Shown: positions 28,588 to 37,453, numbered from the stretch's first letter. The stretch: DNA of 64,000 nt from Glycomyces niveus (GCF_017592475.1 NZ_JAGFNP010000010.1:124001-188000); one strand, 5' to 3'. The notes: generated by a model from the sequence alone, not told the origin. Numbers and translations: made by a program.

Positions 28588-31317
28588 GTGCTGTTGTACG
28601 GACGCGACACTGAGACCGCCGCCCTCGCCGAACGCCTGGCCGCCGCCCGCGAGGGCCGCGGCTCGGCCCTGGCCGTGCGCGGCGAGGCCGGCATCGGCAA
28701 GTCGACCCTGGTGGCCGCGGTCGCCGAGCACGCCGATGGCGTGACCGTGCTGCGCTGCACCGGCGTCGAATCCGAGCACGCCTGGTCCTTCGCGGGCCTC
28801 CAGGCGCTCCTGCTGCCCCTCACCGGGCACCTCGAGGCCATCCCCGAGCACCACGCGTGCGTGCTCTCCCGCGTCCTCGGGCTCGACCCGGCGCCGGACA
28901 AGGACGCCCCGCCCGGTGACCTGCGCTTCACGGTCGGCCTGGCCGCGCTGAGCCTCCTCACCGAGGCCGCCGGGCACCAGCCGGTGCTGTGCGTCGTCGA
29001 GGACGCGCACTGGCTCGACCGCGACTCCGCGGACGTCCTCCTCTTCATCGCCAAGCGCCTCGCGGCCGAAGCGGCCCTGATGATCTTCACCGTGCGCGAG
29101 GGCTACGCCCCCGACTTCCCCACGCCCGGGCTCGATGAGCTGCGTCTCGGCCCGCTCGACGACGACGCGGCGGGCGCCCTCCTCACCGACCGGCTCGGCG
29201 GCCTCCAGTACGGGTCCCGCAGCCACCTGCTGCGCACCGCCGAAGGCAACCCGCTCGCGCTCCTCGAACTGCCGCTCGTCGAATCGGACGCGCGCCTGGC
29301 CGCCGACTGGACCGGGGCGCGCTCGACCACGAGCCGCCTCAAGCAGGTCTTCGGCGACCGCATCGACCGCCTTCCCGAGGCCACCCGCACCCTGCTGCTC
29401 GCCATCGCCGCCGACGAGACCGCCGACACCGGCCTCGTCATCAACGTCGCCGAGAAGCTCGGCGCGCAGCTCACCGACCTCGCCCCCGCCGAAGCCGACG
29501 ACCTCGTGCGCTTCCACGGCGACCGCTTCACCTTCGGGCACCCGCTCATCCGCACCGCCGCCTACCAGAACGCGCCCGTCTTCCGCCGCATCGAGGCCCA
29601 CCGCGTTTACGCCGAAGTGCTCCCCGAGGACGACCACCGCCGCGCCCTGCACCTCGCCGCCGCCGCGACCGGCCCCGACGAGACCGTCGCGGCCGCCCTC
29701 GAAGCCTCCGCCGCGTGCCTTTCCGGCTGCGGCGGGCACGGCGTCGAGTACACGATCTTCGAACGCGCCGCCCTGTTCACCCCCGATCCGCGCGAGCGGG
29801 GCCGCCGGCTCCTGCACGCCACCGAAGCGGCCGTCGCCGCCGGCAACGGCCCCAAGGCCCGCAGCCTGTATGAGCAGATCCTGCGCTACAGCGACGACCG
29901 CGCCGTCCTCGCCCGCGCCACCCTCATGGCCGCGCTCGTCGCCGCCTGGGCCAACGACGTCCGCGAGTCCTACCGGCTCTACATGGAGGCCGCCGACCAC
30001 TACGTGGCCGCCGACATCACCTCCACCGGCTACCCGCTGTTCCGCGCGGTCGAACTCGCCTGGCAGGCCGGCGACTTCTCGCGCGCCGAGGTCGCCGCCG
30101 AGTACGCCGAACGCATCGGCATCGCCCATTCGCCGTGGGTGCGCGACCTCGCCAAGGCCACCGCCGGGTTCAACCGCTCCTGCACCATCACGGTCACCGA
30201 AGCCGTTGCGGCCCTGCGCAACCTGATCGGCATCCACGAGAGCTTCGGTGACAGCGTCTCGCCCGAGAACCGCGGCATGGTCGCCTGGTGGCAGACCCTC
30301 ATCGGCGACATCGCCGCCGCCGAGCGCACCGCCTCCGAGACCGTCCGCACCGCCCGCCAGACCGGCGCGGCCGGGGCGCTGCCGCGCTCGCTCACCCTCA
30401 ACGCCCTCACCGAGTTCCACAGAGGACGATGGAAGGACGCGGAAGCGCTCGCGAGCAACGCCATCGAGGTCGCCATCGAACTCGGCCAGAAGATCGGCCC
30501 CGTCAAGTCCCGCGCCTACGTCCTCGCCCCGATCGCCGCCCTCCGCGGCGAAGAGGAGCACGTCCGCGAACTCGTCGACACCGCCCTCGCCGACTCGCCC
30601 GGCGACACGGTCGTCACCGTCGACATCGCGCTCGCCCTGCTCGACTTCTCCATGGGACGCAACGAGGAAGCCCTCGACCGCCTCGCCACCGTCCTCGAAT
30701 CCAGCGCCGCCGGCGAAGCGCTCGCGTATGTGCCGGTCGCGGTCGAGGCGGCCGTGCGCGCCGGCGACGCCGACCGGGTCGCCGCCGCCTTCCAGTGGTA
30801 CGCCGAATGGGCCGAGGCCAGCGGCCAGGCCCACCTCGCCGCCCAGGTCGAACGCTGCCGCGGCCTCCTCGCCGCCGAACACGAGGCCGGGGCGCACTAC
30901 GAACGCGCCGCCGAACTCCACAAGACGGACGAAGGCTTCCCGTTCGAAACCGCCCGCACCGACCTCATCCTCGGCGAATGGCTGCGCCGCGCCCGCCGCG
31001 TCAACGAAGCCAAGACCCGCTTGCGCTCAGCCGCGGCGGTATTCGAACGCCTCGGCGCCGAACCCTGGAGCGAACGCGTCCGCCGCGAACTCCGCGCCGC
31101 CGGCGACGCCGGCCCCATCGAGGCCGCACCCGACCTCGCCGACAAGCTCACACCCCAAGAGTTGCAAGTGGTCCGCCTCGCCGCCGCCGGCCTCAGCAAC
31201 CGCGAGATCGGCGAGCAGCTGTACCTCAGCCCCCGCACCGCCGGCTACCACCTCTACAAGGCCTACCCCAAACTCGGCGTCGCCTCCCGCAACGAACTCG
31301 CGAAGCTGGGACTGTAG
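28588..31317 (+). CDS. LAL-type LuxR-family regulator, paralogue 2
   Basis: 909 aa. It shares the layout of the first LAL protein: Walker A GEAGIGKS (32-39), Walker B LCVVEDAHWLDRDS, FTVREGYAPDFPTPGLDELR, NPLALLELP, a long TPR-like middle, and a LuxR HTH at the end (LTPQELQVVRLAAAGLSNRE, then IGEQLYLSPRTAGYHLYKAY). The near-identical HTHs suggest that both paralogues recognise the same or overlapping DNA sites, while the middle domains differ enough to sense different ligands. GTG 28588 starts right at the conserved LLYGRD box. Confidence 0.93.
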   Translation: MLLYGRDTETAALAERLAAAREGRGSALAVRGEAGIGKSTLVAAVAEHADGVTVLRCTGVESEHAWSFAGLQALLLPLTGHLEAIPEHHACVLSRVLGLDPAPDKDAPPGDLRFTVGLAALSLLTEAAGHQPVLCVVEDAHWLDRDSADVLLFIAKRLAAEAALMIFTVREGYAPDFPTPGLDELRLGPLDDDAAGALLTDRLGGLQYGSRSHLLRTAEGNPLALLELPLVESDARLAADWTGARSTTSRLKQVFGDRIDRLPEATRTLLLAIAADETADTGLVINVAEKLGAQLTDLAPAEADDLVRFHGDRFTFGHPLIRTAAYQNAPVFRRIEAHRVYAEVLPEDDHRRALHLAAAATGPDETVAAALEASAACLSGCGGHGVEYTIFERAALFTPDPRERGRRLLHATEAAVAAGNGPKARSLYEQILRYSDDRAVLARATLMAALVAAWANDVRESYRLYMEAADHYVAADITSTGYPLFRAVELAWQAGDFSRAEVAAEYAERIGIAHSPWVRDLAKATAGFNRSCTITVTEAVAALRNLIGIHESFGDSVSPENRGMVAWWQTLIGDIAAAERTASETVRTARQTGAAGALPRSLTLNALTEFHRGRWKDAEALASNAIEVAIELGQKIGPVKSRAYVLAPIAALRGEEEHVRELVDTALADSPGDTVVTVDIALALLDFSMGRNEEALDRLATVLESSAAGEALAYVPVAVEAAVRAGDADRVAAAFQWYAEWAEASGQAHLAAQVERCRGLLAAEHEAGAHYERAAELHKTDEGFPFETARTDLILGEWLRRARRVNEAKTRLRSAAAVFERLGAEPWSERVRRELRAAGDAGPIEAAPDLADKLTPQELQVVRLAAAGLSNREIGEQLYLSPRTAGYHLYKAYPKLGVASRNELAKLGL

Positions 31318-31447
31318 AACCGCCCCGACCAGCCGCCCCGCTACGACCCGACCCGCCCCGACCCGACGCGCTCCGCAGCGACGAACTGCGCCGAGGCGGC
31401 GAAAGCCGAGCGATCCCGCCGGGCACCCCTGACGTCAACAGGGCCTC

Positions 31448-31493
31448 GGGGTTGGGCCCCCGGTTTTCAACGGTGCCCGAGGGGTACGACAAT
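31448..31493 (+). repeat. 46-bp repeat, left copy of an inverted pair
   Basis: Begins GGGGTTGGGCCCCCGG and ends GGGGTACGACAAT. A perfect inverted copy lies at 34287-34332, with partial similarity continuing ~12 bp beyond the GGGG end. Two diverged relatives occur at 62926 and 63007. It lies between the second LAL gene and the first GNAT gene. Confidence 0.8.
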
Positions 31494-31600
31494 TCCGTCC
31501 GTCGGCAGCGCCGATGCGGATGTGATCCCCGTCCAGTGCTGCTCCGGGTTCCGCTGCCGGTCAGTCTCGGGGCAGAAGGGCGTCGTAGGCCCGTAGCCGG

Positions 31601-32122
31601 TCAAGCCTGAGGCGGCGGGGCGTCGTAGCGGACGGTGCCTACCTCCGTGCCCGGTCCGGCCAGCACGAAACCGGCCTTCTCCAGCACCCGGACCGAAGCC
31701 GGGTTCGACGGCTCGACATGCGCGAACACCGCCTCGACCTCAGGCGCGGTGAACGCGTGCGCCGTCAACGCCCGCACCGCCTCAGACGCATAGCCGCGGC
31801 CGCGCCGCGACGGCGCCACGCCGTAACCCAGCTCGACCGCGCCCGCCGTCGGCGGCCAGAACAAGCCCAGCGAACCCACCACCAGGCCCGACTCTCGCTC
31901 CACGATCAACCGATGCCCGAACGGCCCCGACCACGCCGGCTCGGCCGCGATCAGCGGCGCGATCACCTGGTCGCCCTCGGCGGGGAAGCCCTCCGCCCAG
32001 TCGTCCAGCCGGCCGCCCTCGGTCACCACGGCCGCCTCAGCGGCCGTCCACACGCGCAGCATCAGCCGCTCGGTGCGCAGATCAGCGACGGCCCCCTCGG
32101 ATTCGAACGAAGCATCAGTCAC
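31601..32122 (-). CDS. GNAT-family N-acetyltransferase (RimJ/RimL type), copy A
   Basis: 173 aa from GTG 32122. RTERLMLRVW opens a RimJ/RimL-like GNAT; VAPSRRGRGYASEAVRALTA is the acetyl-CoA loop and helix, and SNPASVRVLEKAGFVLAG is the family's C-terminal motif. Such enzymes modify ribosomal or other protein N-termini, or small molecules. The next gene is clearly a paralogue (PSRRGRGYATEAVRALVAHAF), so this is a tandem duplication. Confidence 0.88.
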   Translation of the reverse strand: MTDASFESEGAVADLRTERLMLRVWTAAEAAVVTEGGRLDDWAEGFPAEGDQVIAPLIAAEPAWSGPFGHRLIVERESGLVVGSLGLFWPPTAGAVELGYGVAPSRRGRGYASEAVRALTAHAFTAPEVEAVFAHVEPSNPASVRVLEKAGFVLAGPGTEVGTVRYDAPPPQA

Positions 32123-32129
32123 GCCCGCC

Positions 32130-32135
32130 ACCGTA
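32130..32135 (-). promoter_or_regulatory. -10 hexamer of GNAT copy A
   Basis: Reads TACGGT on the minus strand, ending 7 nt before GTG 32122. Confidence 0.4.
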
Positions 32136-32204
32136 GACCCGCGCCCCGCTCCGCGCAACGGCAATCACCATCGCCTTGTCCCGCAACCAAATACGCCCCC
32201 GCAC

Positions 32205-32708
32205 TCAGGCCGGTCGCCGCAACTCGAATATCGTCACGCCTCCCGACGGCTCGAAACCATTGTGCGCGAACCCCACCCGTTCCAGCACCCGCAGCGACGG
32301 CGCGTTCGCCAGCTCCACCATCGCTATCACCTCCGCGATCTCCGACACCTCGAACGCATGCGCCACCAGCGCCCGCACCGCCTCCGTCGCGTAGCCGCGG
32401 CCGCGCCGCGACGGCACGAGCGCGAAGAACAGCTCCGCCTGTCCGTTCTCGTGCGAGCCCTCCAAACCGACCGAACCCACCACCAGATTCGACGACCGCT
32501 CCACCACGAGCCGGAATCCGAACGGATCGGGCAGCGCGTCCAGCGCCCACGCGGCCTGCTCGGCGCTGTCCGCATCAGGGAAGTCCTCAGACCAGCCGCG
32601 CAGGCGCTGACCCACGAGGACCGCGTTCGCCTCCGGCATGGTCCACGGCCGCAACACCAGCCGCGCCGTCCGCAGCCGCCCGACAGCGCCACCAACCGCG
32701 CCGCTCAC
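32205..32708 (-). CDS. GNAT-family N-acetyltransferase (RimJ/RimL type), copy B
   Basis: 167 aa. RTARLVLRPWTMPEAN, then LVPSRRGRGYATEAVRALVA and NAPSLRVLERVGFAHNG mirror copy A. Acceptor unknown. It is preceded by radA on the same strand, 67 nt away, and followed by copy A after 82 nt; copy A has its own -10. The GTG start is at the beginning of the alignable region. Confidence 0.88.
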   Translation of the reverse strand: MSGAVGGAVGRLRTARLVLRPWTMPEANAVLVGQRLRGWSEDFPDADSAEQAAWALDALPDPFGFRLVVERSSNLVVGSVGLEGSHENGQAELFFALVPSRRGRGYATEAVRALVAHAFEVSEIAEVIAMVELANAPSLRVLERVGFAHNGFEPSGGVTIFELRRPA

Positions 32709-32775
32709 CCCGCCACCGGCTTCTGCCTGACCGCATTCCTCACTGCGCCAACGGCTTCCACCCGAGCCGGACGGG

Positions 32776-34185
32776 TCACCCGCGCCTCGCCCAGGTCCGC
32801 GCCGCCGCCTGCTTCGCGTCGATGATCGTCTCCACCTCCACGACCTCGATGCCCCGATGCCGCTCCGCCACCGAACCCTTCGGCACGATCGCCGTCTTGA
32901 ATCCCAGCCGCGCCGCCTCGCTGATCCGCCGGTCCGCGTTCACCGTCCGCCGCACCTGCCCCGTCAGACTCACCTCGCCGATCGCCACCAGATCCGCGCT
33001 CACCGCGATCTCCTGATCCGCGCTCACCAGCGCCAGCGCCAACGCCAGATCCGACGCCGGCTCGCGCACCCGGATGCCGCCGATCGTCGTCGCGTACACC
33101 TCCCTGTCCAGCAGCCGCATCCCGCCGCGACGGGTCAGCACCGCCAGCACCATGTTCAACCGGGCCTGATCGAGCCCCGACACCGTGTGCCGCGGGATCG
33201 CCCCGTCCTTCACCGACTTCCCCAGCAGCGCCTGCACTTCCACCGGCACCGCCCGGCGGCCCTCCATCGTCACGGTCACGCACGTGCCCGGCGTCGGCTC
33301 GGTCGGCGCGTCGTCGAGGAACAGCCCCGAAGGGTCGGCGAGCGAGATGATGCCGTCTTCGGCCATCTCGAAGCACCCGACCTCGTCGGCCGGGCCGAAG
33401 CGGTTCTTCACCCCGCGCAGCAGCCGCAGCATCGAATGCCGGTCGCCTTCGAAGTGGACGACCGTGTCGACCAGGTGCTCGAGCGCGCGCGGGCCGGCGA
33501 TGCCGCCGTCCTTCGTGACGTGGCCGACGAGGATCACGGCCATGTTGCGCGACTTGGCCTCCGCGGTGATCGCGCTGGCGACGGCCTTGACCTGGGTGAC
33601 GCCGCCGGGGACGCCGTCGGTGTCGGGGGCGATGACGGTCTGGACGGAGTCGAGGATGAGGAGGCCGGGTTTGACGTCCTCGACGTGGCCGAGGACGGCG
33701 CCGAGGTCGGTTTCGGCGGCGAGGTAGAGCTCTTCGGAGAGGCAGCCGGTGCGGTCGGCGCGGCGGCGCACCTGCGCGGCGGACTCTTCGCCGGTGGCGA
33801 CGAGGGCTTTGCCGTAGCCGGCTTCGCCGAAGCGGTGGGCGACTTCGAGGAGGAGGGTGGACTTGCCGACGCCGGGTTCGCCGGAGATGAGGGTGACGCC
33901 GCCGGGGACGAGGCCGCCGCCCATGACGCGGTCGAATTCGCCGATGCCGGTGGGCAGGCTCGCGGCTTGGGCGGCGGAGACGGTGCCGATGCGCATGGCG
34001 GGCTTGGCGGGCCGCCGTGCGGCGGGCAGTGCCGTGCCGATGCCGCTGCTGCCGCTCTGGCGGGGCGGGGCCGCGGTCTCCTCCATCGACCCCCATTCGC
34101 CGCAGTCGGGGCACTGCCCGACCCACTTGGGGACGCGGACTCCGCACGCGCCGCACGCGTAGGCGATTCGCTGGCTCTTCGACAT
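32776..34185 (-). CDS. radA: DNA repair protein RadA
   Basis: 469 aa. The N-terminal zinc ribbon has C11, C14, C25 and C28 (CGACGVRVPKWVGQCPDCGE); the RecA-like core has Walker A GEPGVGKS at 102-109, LLILDSVQT as Walker B and the RadA-specific GVKNRFGPADE; the C-terminus is a Lon-protease-like domain (VREPASDLALALALVSA). It promotes branch migration in recombination. Start ATG 34185 is chosen because the zinc ribbon follows directly and a -10 (TACTCT) ends 6 nt upstream; an ATG at 34257 would add 24 unsupported residues. Confidence 0.96.
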   Translation of the reverse strand: MSKSQRIAYACGACGVRVPKWVGQCPDCGEWGSMEETAAPPRQSGSSGIGTALPAARRPAKPAMRIGTVSAAQAASLPTGIGEFDRVMGGGLVPGGVTLISGEPGVGKSTLLLEVAHRFGEAGYGKALVATGEESAAQVRRRADRTGCLSEELYLAAETDLGAVLGHVEDVKPGLLILDSVQTVIAPDTDGVPGGVTQVKAVASAITAEAKSRNMAVILVGHVTKDGGIAGPRALEHLVDTVVHFEGDRHSMLRLLRGVKNRFGPADEVGCFEMAEDGIISLADPSGLFLDDAPTEPTPGTCVTVTMEGRRAVPVEVQALLGKSVKDGAIPRHTVSGLDQARLNMVLAVLTRRGGMRLLDREVYATTIGGIRVREPASDLALALALVSADQEIAVSADLVAIGEVSLTGQVRRTVNADRRISEAARLGFKTAIVPKGSVAERHRGIEVVEVETIIDAKQAAARTWARRG

Positions 34186-34191
34186 GGCGCC

Positions 34192-34197
34192 AGAGTA
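34192..34197 (-). promoter_or_regulatory. -10 hexamer of radA
   Basis: Reads TACTCT on the minus strand, ending 6 nt before ATG 34185. Confidence 0.45.
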
Positions 34198-34286
34198 CGG
34201 CCACCGCCCGACAGGACCGCCCCTCGCGCGCCCCCGGTCCCGGCCGCTTGTGATCATCGCCTCGAAGGCGACCGCAACGCCGACCG

Positions 34287-34332
34287 ATTGTCGTACCCCT
34301 CGGGCACCGTTGAAAACCGGGGGCCCAACCCC
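34287..34332 (-). repeat. 46-bp repeat, right copy of the inverted pair
   Basis: Exact reverse complement of 31448-31493 (ATTGTCGTACCCC at its left end). It lies between radA and the HAD gene, so the two copies bracket both GNAT genes and radA. Confidence 0.8.
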
Positions 34333-34422
34333 AAGGCCCCTGTCGACGTCGGGGGTGCCCGCTGCCGGGGGACTTCGGTGCCGCTGTGCGACAAGCGCTC
34401 GAAACGGGGTTGTCCGGCTGTT

Positions 34423-34428
34423 TAGACT
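34423..34428 (+). promoter_or_regulatory. -10 hexamer of the HAD-IB gene
   Basis: TAGACT, ending 6 nt before ATG 34435. Confidence 0.45.
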
Positions 34429-34434
34429 TGCGGC

Positions 34435-35301
34435 ATGAACGCAGCGGAGCCGACAAGCGGCTCACCGGCACTCTCGCTCGAACCCGTCGCGGCACCGGGC
34501 CGCTCGCGCCCCGGCGCGGCCTTCTTCGACCTCGACAAGACCGTGATCGCCAAGGCCAGCAGCCTCGCCTTCTCGCGGCCGCTCTACCAGGGCGGGCTCC
34601 TGGCCCGCCGCGACGTCCTCAAGGTCGCCTACTCGCACCTCCTCTTCCGCCTCGGCGGCTCGGCCGACGAGGTCCAGATGGCGCGCACCCGCGACTACGT
34701 CGCCGAGCTCTCGCGCGGCTGGCCCGCCGAGGAGGTCCGCGCGATCGTCGACGAGACCCTGGAAGAGCTCATCGCGCCCGCCGTCTACGCCGAGGCGGCC
34801 GCGCTCATCGAGGCGCACCGGTCCGCGGGCCGGGCCGTGGTGCTCGTCAGCGCCTCGGGCGAGGAGATGGTGGCCCCGATCGGCCGGATGCTCGGCGCCA
34901 CCGATGTCATCGCCTCCCGCATGGTCATCGGCGATGACGGCCGGTACACCGGCGAGATCGACTTCTACGCGGCCGGGCCCGCGAAGGCCGAGGCGATCAA
35001 GGAGTTCGCGTCCGCGCGCGGGATCGACCTCGACGCGTCGTTCGCCTACTCCGACTCGATCACCGACGAGCCGATGCTGCGCACCGTCGGCTTCCCGCGC
35101 GCGGTCAACCCCGACCGCGGCCTGCGCCGCCTCGCGCAGGAGGAGGGCTGGCCGCAGCTGACGTTCCGGCGTCCCGTGGCCCTGCGCCAGCCCCTGTCCG
35201 GGCCGAATCCGCTCAAGGTCGCGGCCGTCGGCGTCGGCGTTGCGGCTGTTGCGTATGTGGTCTGGCGAGTGTGGAGGGAACGCCGTTTCAGGACCGCTTG
35301 A
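34435..35301 (+). CDS. HAD-IB family phosphatase with C-terminal membrane helix
   Basis: 288 aa. Motif I FFDLDKTVI (D-x-D) near residue 31, motif II VVLVSASGEEM, motif III GPAKAEAIKEF and motif IV YSDSITDEPML identify a SerB-like HAD-IB phosphatase. A hydrophobic helix (KVAAVGVGVAAVAYVVWRVW) at the end probably anchors it. Actinobacterial relatives act on small phosphates or phospholipid precursors; the substrate here is unknown. Confidence 0.88.
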   Translation: MNAAEPTSGSPALSLEPVAAPGRSRPGAAFFDLDKTVIAKASSLAFSRPLYQGGLLARRDVLKVAYSHLLFRLGGSADEVQMARTRDYVAELSRGWPAEEVRAIVDETLEELIAPAVYAEAAALIEAHRSAGRAVVLVSASGEEMVAPIGRMLGATDVIASRMVIGDDGRYTGEIDFYAAGPAKAEAIKEFASARGIDLDASFAYSDSITDEPMLRTVGFPRAVNPDRGLRRLAQEEGWPQLTFRRPVALRQPLSGPNPLKVAAVGVGVAAVAYVVWRVWRERRFRTA

Positions 35302-35322
35302 GCAGCGCTTTCCGCAGATGGG

Positions 35323-35328
35323 TAGCCT
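35323..35328 (+). promoter_or_regulatory. -10 hexamer of the LacI-family gene
   Basis: TAGCCT, ending 7 nt before ATG 35336. Confidence 0.45.
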
Positions 35329-35335
35329 CAGCGGG

Positions 35336-36355
35336 ATGGAACGCAAACAACCGGCCCGACTGGCCGATGTCGCCCGAGCCGCCGGCGTCTCGGTGGCCAC
35401 CGCCTCTCGCGTGCTCAACGGCTCCCCCCACCGGGTGAGCGACCAGCTGAGCGAGCGGGTGCGCGAGGCGGCACGCCGGTTGCGATACGCCCCCAACGTC
35501 GGCGCGCAGGTCCTCGCGCGAGCGACCTCCCAGACCGTGGCCCTGCTCCTGCACGACGTGACCGACCCGTACTTCGGGCAGATCGCCGGCGGCGTCCTCG
35601 CCGAGGCCGCCCGGCGCAACGTGCGCGTGCTCATCGCCGACACCGGCATCGACCCCGATTCAGAGGTGCAGCACCTCGACTCCCTGCGCGGCTACCGGCC
35701 GCGCGCGGTGATCGTGGCCGGTTCGCGCACCACCGACAAGGCCGCCGAGCAGCGCCTCGCCGAGCACCTGTCGGATCTGCTGGAACTGGGCGCGACCGTG
35801 GTCAGCGTGGGCCAGCCCGGCCTGCCCGGGCGCGTGGTGCGCCCGGCGAACCGCGAGGGCGCGGCCGCACTCGCCGGATACTTGACGCAGCTGGGCCACC
35901 GCCGCTTCGCCGTGGTGGCGGGCCCCGAGCAGCTCCAGGTGGTGCGCGAGCGCCGCGAGGGCTTCCTCTCGGCGCTGCCGGAGGACGCCGAGGTCGTGCA
36001 CGTCGCGGCCGAGTTCTCCCGCGACGGCGGCTACCAGGCGGGGCGTTCGCTCCTCGCCGGCGAGCGGCTGCCGACCGCCGTGTTCGTGACCAGCGACGTG
36101 CAGGCCACGGGCCTGTGCACGGCCCTGCGCGAGGGCGGCGTGAGCATTCCCGAGCAGGTCTCGGTCGCCGGGTTCGACGACATCCCGATCGTGCGCGACC
36201 TCACCCCCTCCCTCACGACCGTGGCGCTGCCGCTGCACGACATGGGCGTGCGGGCCTTGGAGGCGGCCCTGGTGGAGGAGGACGAGTACCCCGAGGAGCT
36301 CCTGGTGGACGCCGAACTCATCGAGCGCGCCTCGACGGCCCGCCCGCGCCCTTGA
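35336..36355 (+). CDS. LacI-family transcriptional regulator
   Basis: 339 aa. ARLADVARAAGVSVATASRV followed by LNGSPHRVSDQLSERVREAA is the LacI helix-turn-helix and hinge helix; the rest is a periplasmic-binding-like sensor (VALLLHDVTDPYFGQIAGGV, RRFAVVAGPEQLQVVRERRE, VAGFDDIPIVRDLTPSLTTV). It is expected to bind a sugar or nucleoside and repress a catabolic operon, but no sugar genes adjoin it, so the target lies elsewhere. A perfect palindromic terminator follows. Confidence 0.9.
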   Translation: MERKQPARLADVARAAGVSVATASRVLNGSPHRVSDQLSERVREAARRLRYAPNVGAQVLARATSQTVALLLHDVTDPYFGQIAGGVLAEAARRNVRVLIADTGIDPDSEVQHLDSLRGYRPRAVIVAGSRTTDKAAEQRLAEHLSDLLELGATVVSVGQPGLPGRVVRPANREGAAALAGYLTQLGHRRFAVVAGPEQLQVVRERREGFLSALPEDAEVVHVAAEFSRDGGYQAGRSLLAGERLPTAVFVTSDVQATGLCTALREGGVSIPEQVSVAGFDDIPIVRDLTPSLTTVALPLHDMGVRALEAALVEEDEYPEELLVDAELIERASTARPRP

Positions 36356-36891
36356 GACGGCGCGGAGGACGGAGCGTTCGCCGGGCGGGGCCGATCGGCC
36401 CCGCTCTTCGCTTTGTGAGGGATGTGCGCTTTCTCAAGTCCATGTAACGGGCTTGAAACACAAGTGGCCCCATCGGCGGCGGATTCGCGCTACCCTCGGA
36501 ATCAGGATGTTCTATATATTGGGACGTCGATCCAAAAGAATCGCGTGAACCCGCTCTCAATCACGAGGCGGCAACCGCTTAAATATTGGTAGATTTAGAT
36601 ATAACTCCAGGTAGTGCGGGTTTAACTGAATAACCGTCGCTGTGGCCTGCAAACTGATCTTGTGTCAACGGTAGATCCGCTGGCACGGCAGGCGTAATCT
36701 CGGCGGTGGATCCGGTCAGGGACTTGGTGCGACCCGAGCGAGATCCGTAGGAACCGAAACCCTTTGCGAGCCGGAAGCGTCGTCGTTACCGTCCGGCCAC
36801 ACCGCGAGGGCATATTCAGGGTTGGAACTGGATTAATGGCAGTGCGGCCGAGTCCGGTACCGACTGGAACCAATCCGGAAGGAACACGATC
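36356..36891. other. 536-nt intergenic region with an AT-rich core
   Basis: After the terminator at 36385-36404, about 36500-36660 is strikingly AT-rich for this genome (for example TTCTATATATTGGG and TTTAGATATAAC) and holds no convincing gene on either strand. It probably contains the promoter and operator of the ArsR gene; GGAAGGAAC just before ATG 36892 is its ribosome site. An origin-like or nucleoid-protein-bound stretch is also possible. Confidence 0.5.
36385..36404 (+). terminator. Terminator after the LacI-family gene
   Basis: GCGGGGCCGATCGGCCCCGC is a perfect 20-bp palindrome 29 nt after the stop, followed by TCTTCGCTTT. Confidence 0.6.
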
Positions 36892-37251
36892 ATGGTGCGA
36901 GTCACCGTCGAGGCCGAGACGCCCGTCTCGCCGGTCAGCGGCGAAACGCTTTCCAAATCCGACGCCGAGCGCATCGCGGGTGTCCTCAAAGCACTCGCCG
37001 ATCCGAACCGTCTCCAGCTCATCAGCCTCATCCAGGCCGCTCCCGAGCAGGAGGCCTGCGTGGCCGAGCTGACCGAGCCCCTCGGGCTCTCCCAGCCGAC
37101 CGTCAGCCACCACCTGCGAATCCTGGCCGAGGCCGGGGTCGTCGAGCGCGACAAGCGCGGTGTGTGGGCGTACTTCCGCCTCGTCCCCGAGACGATGCGG
37201 ATCGTCGCCGACCTGCTGACCCCGCCGAAGCGCCGCCCCCGGCGCCGCTGA
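36892..37251 (+). CDS. ArsR/SmtB-family metalloregulator-like protein
   Basis: 119 aa winged helix. RIAGVLKALADPNRLQLISL, then EACVAELTEPLGLSQPTVSH and HLRILAEAGVVERDKRGVWA are standard ArsR segments. There is a single cysteine in the EQEACVAEL helix where arsenic-sensing members carry a Cys-x-Cys, so metal sensing is uncertain. It has an unusual leader of about 20 polar residues. No metal exporter or arsenic gene adjoins it. Confidence 0.85.
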   Translation: MVRVTVEAETPVSPVSGETLSKSDAERIAGVLKALADPNRLQLISLIQAAPEQEACVAELTEPLGLSQPTVSHHLRILAEAGVVERDKRGVWAYFRLVPETMRIVADLLTPPKRRPRRR

Positions 37252-37285
37252 AGGACGCGGACCGCAGAGCGACTGACGCGCACGG

Positions 37286-37321
37286 CCGGCCCGCCGCCGG
37301 CACCGACCGCCGGCGGGCCGG
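37286..37321 (+). terminator. Terminator after the ArsR gene
   Basis: CCGGCCCGCCG (37286-37296) pairs perfectly with CGGCGGGCCGG (37311-37321), 35 nt after the stop. Confidence 0.55.
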
Positions 37322-37447
37322 GTCGGCCCTGCGCGCTCCGGCTCAGGCCGGTACTGCGCTGCGCGCCTGCGCAACTGGCGCGCGACAGCGGACAGTCTTC
37401 ATCGGATAACTGAAAAACGCGAACTCGACTGGGTTTGCGCCAGGTCA

Positions 37448-37453
37448 TACACT
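37448..37453 (+). promoter_or_regulatory. -10 hexamer of the 37460 gene
   Basis: TACACT, ending 6 nt before ATG 37460. TCGACT at 37425-37430 lies 17 nt upstream and is the best -35-like match among the leaderless promoters; it overlaps a CGACTGGG octamer at 37426-37433. Confidence 0.45.

Noticed and set aside
37426..37433. CGACTGGG octamer before the 37460 gene as another LAL box
   Set aside because: Orientation and distance (14 nt to the -10) differ from the three consistent promoters; it overlaps a plausible -35 and is more likely coincidence.
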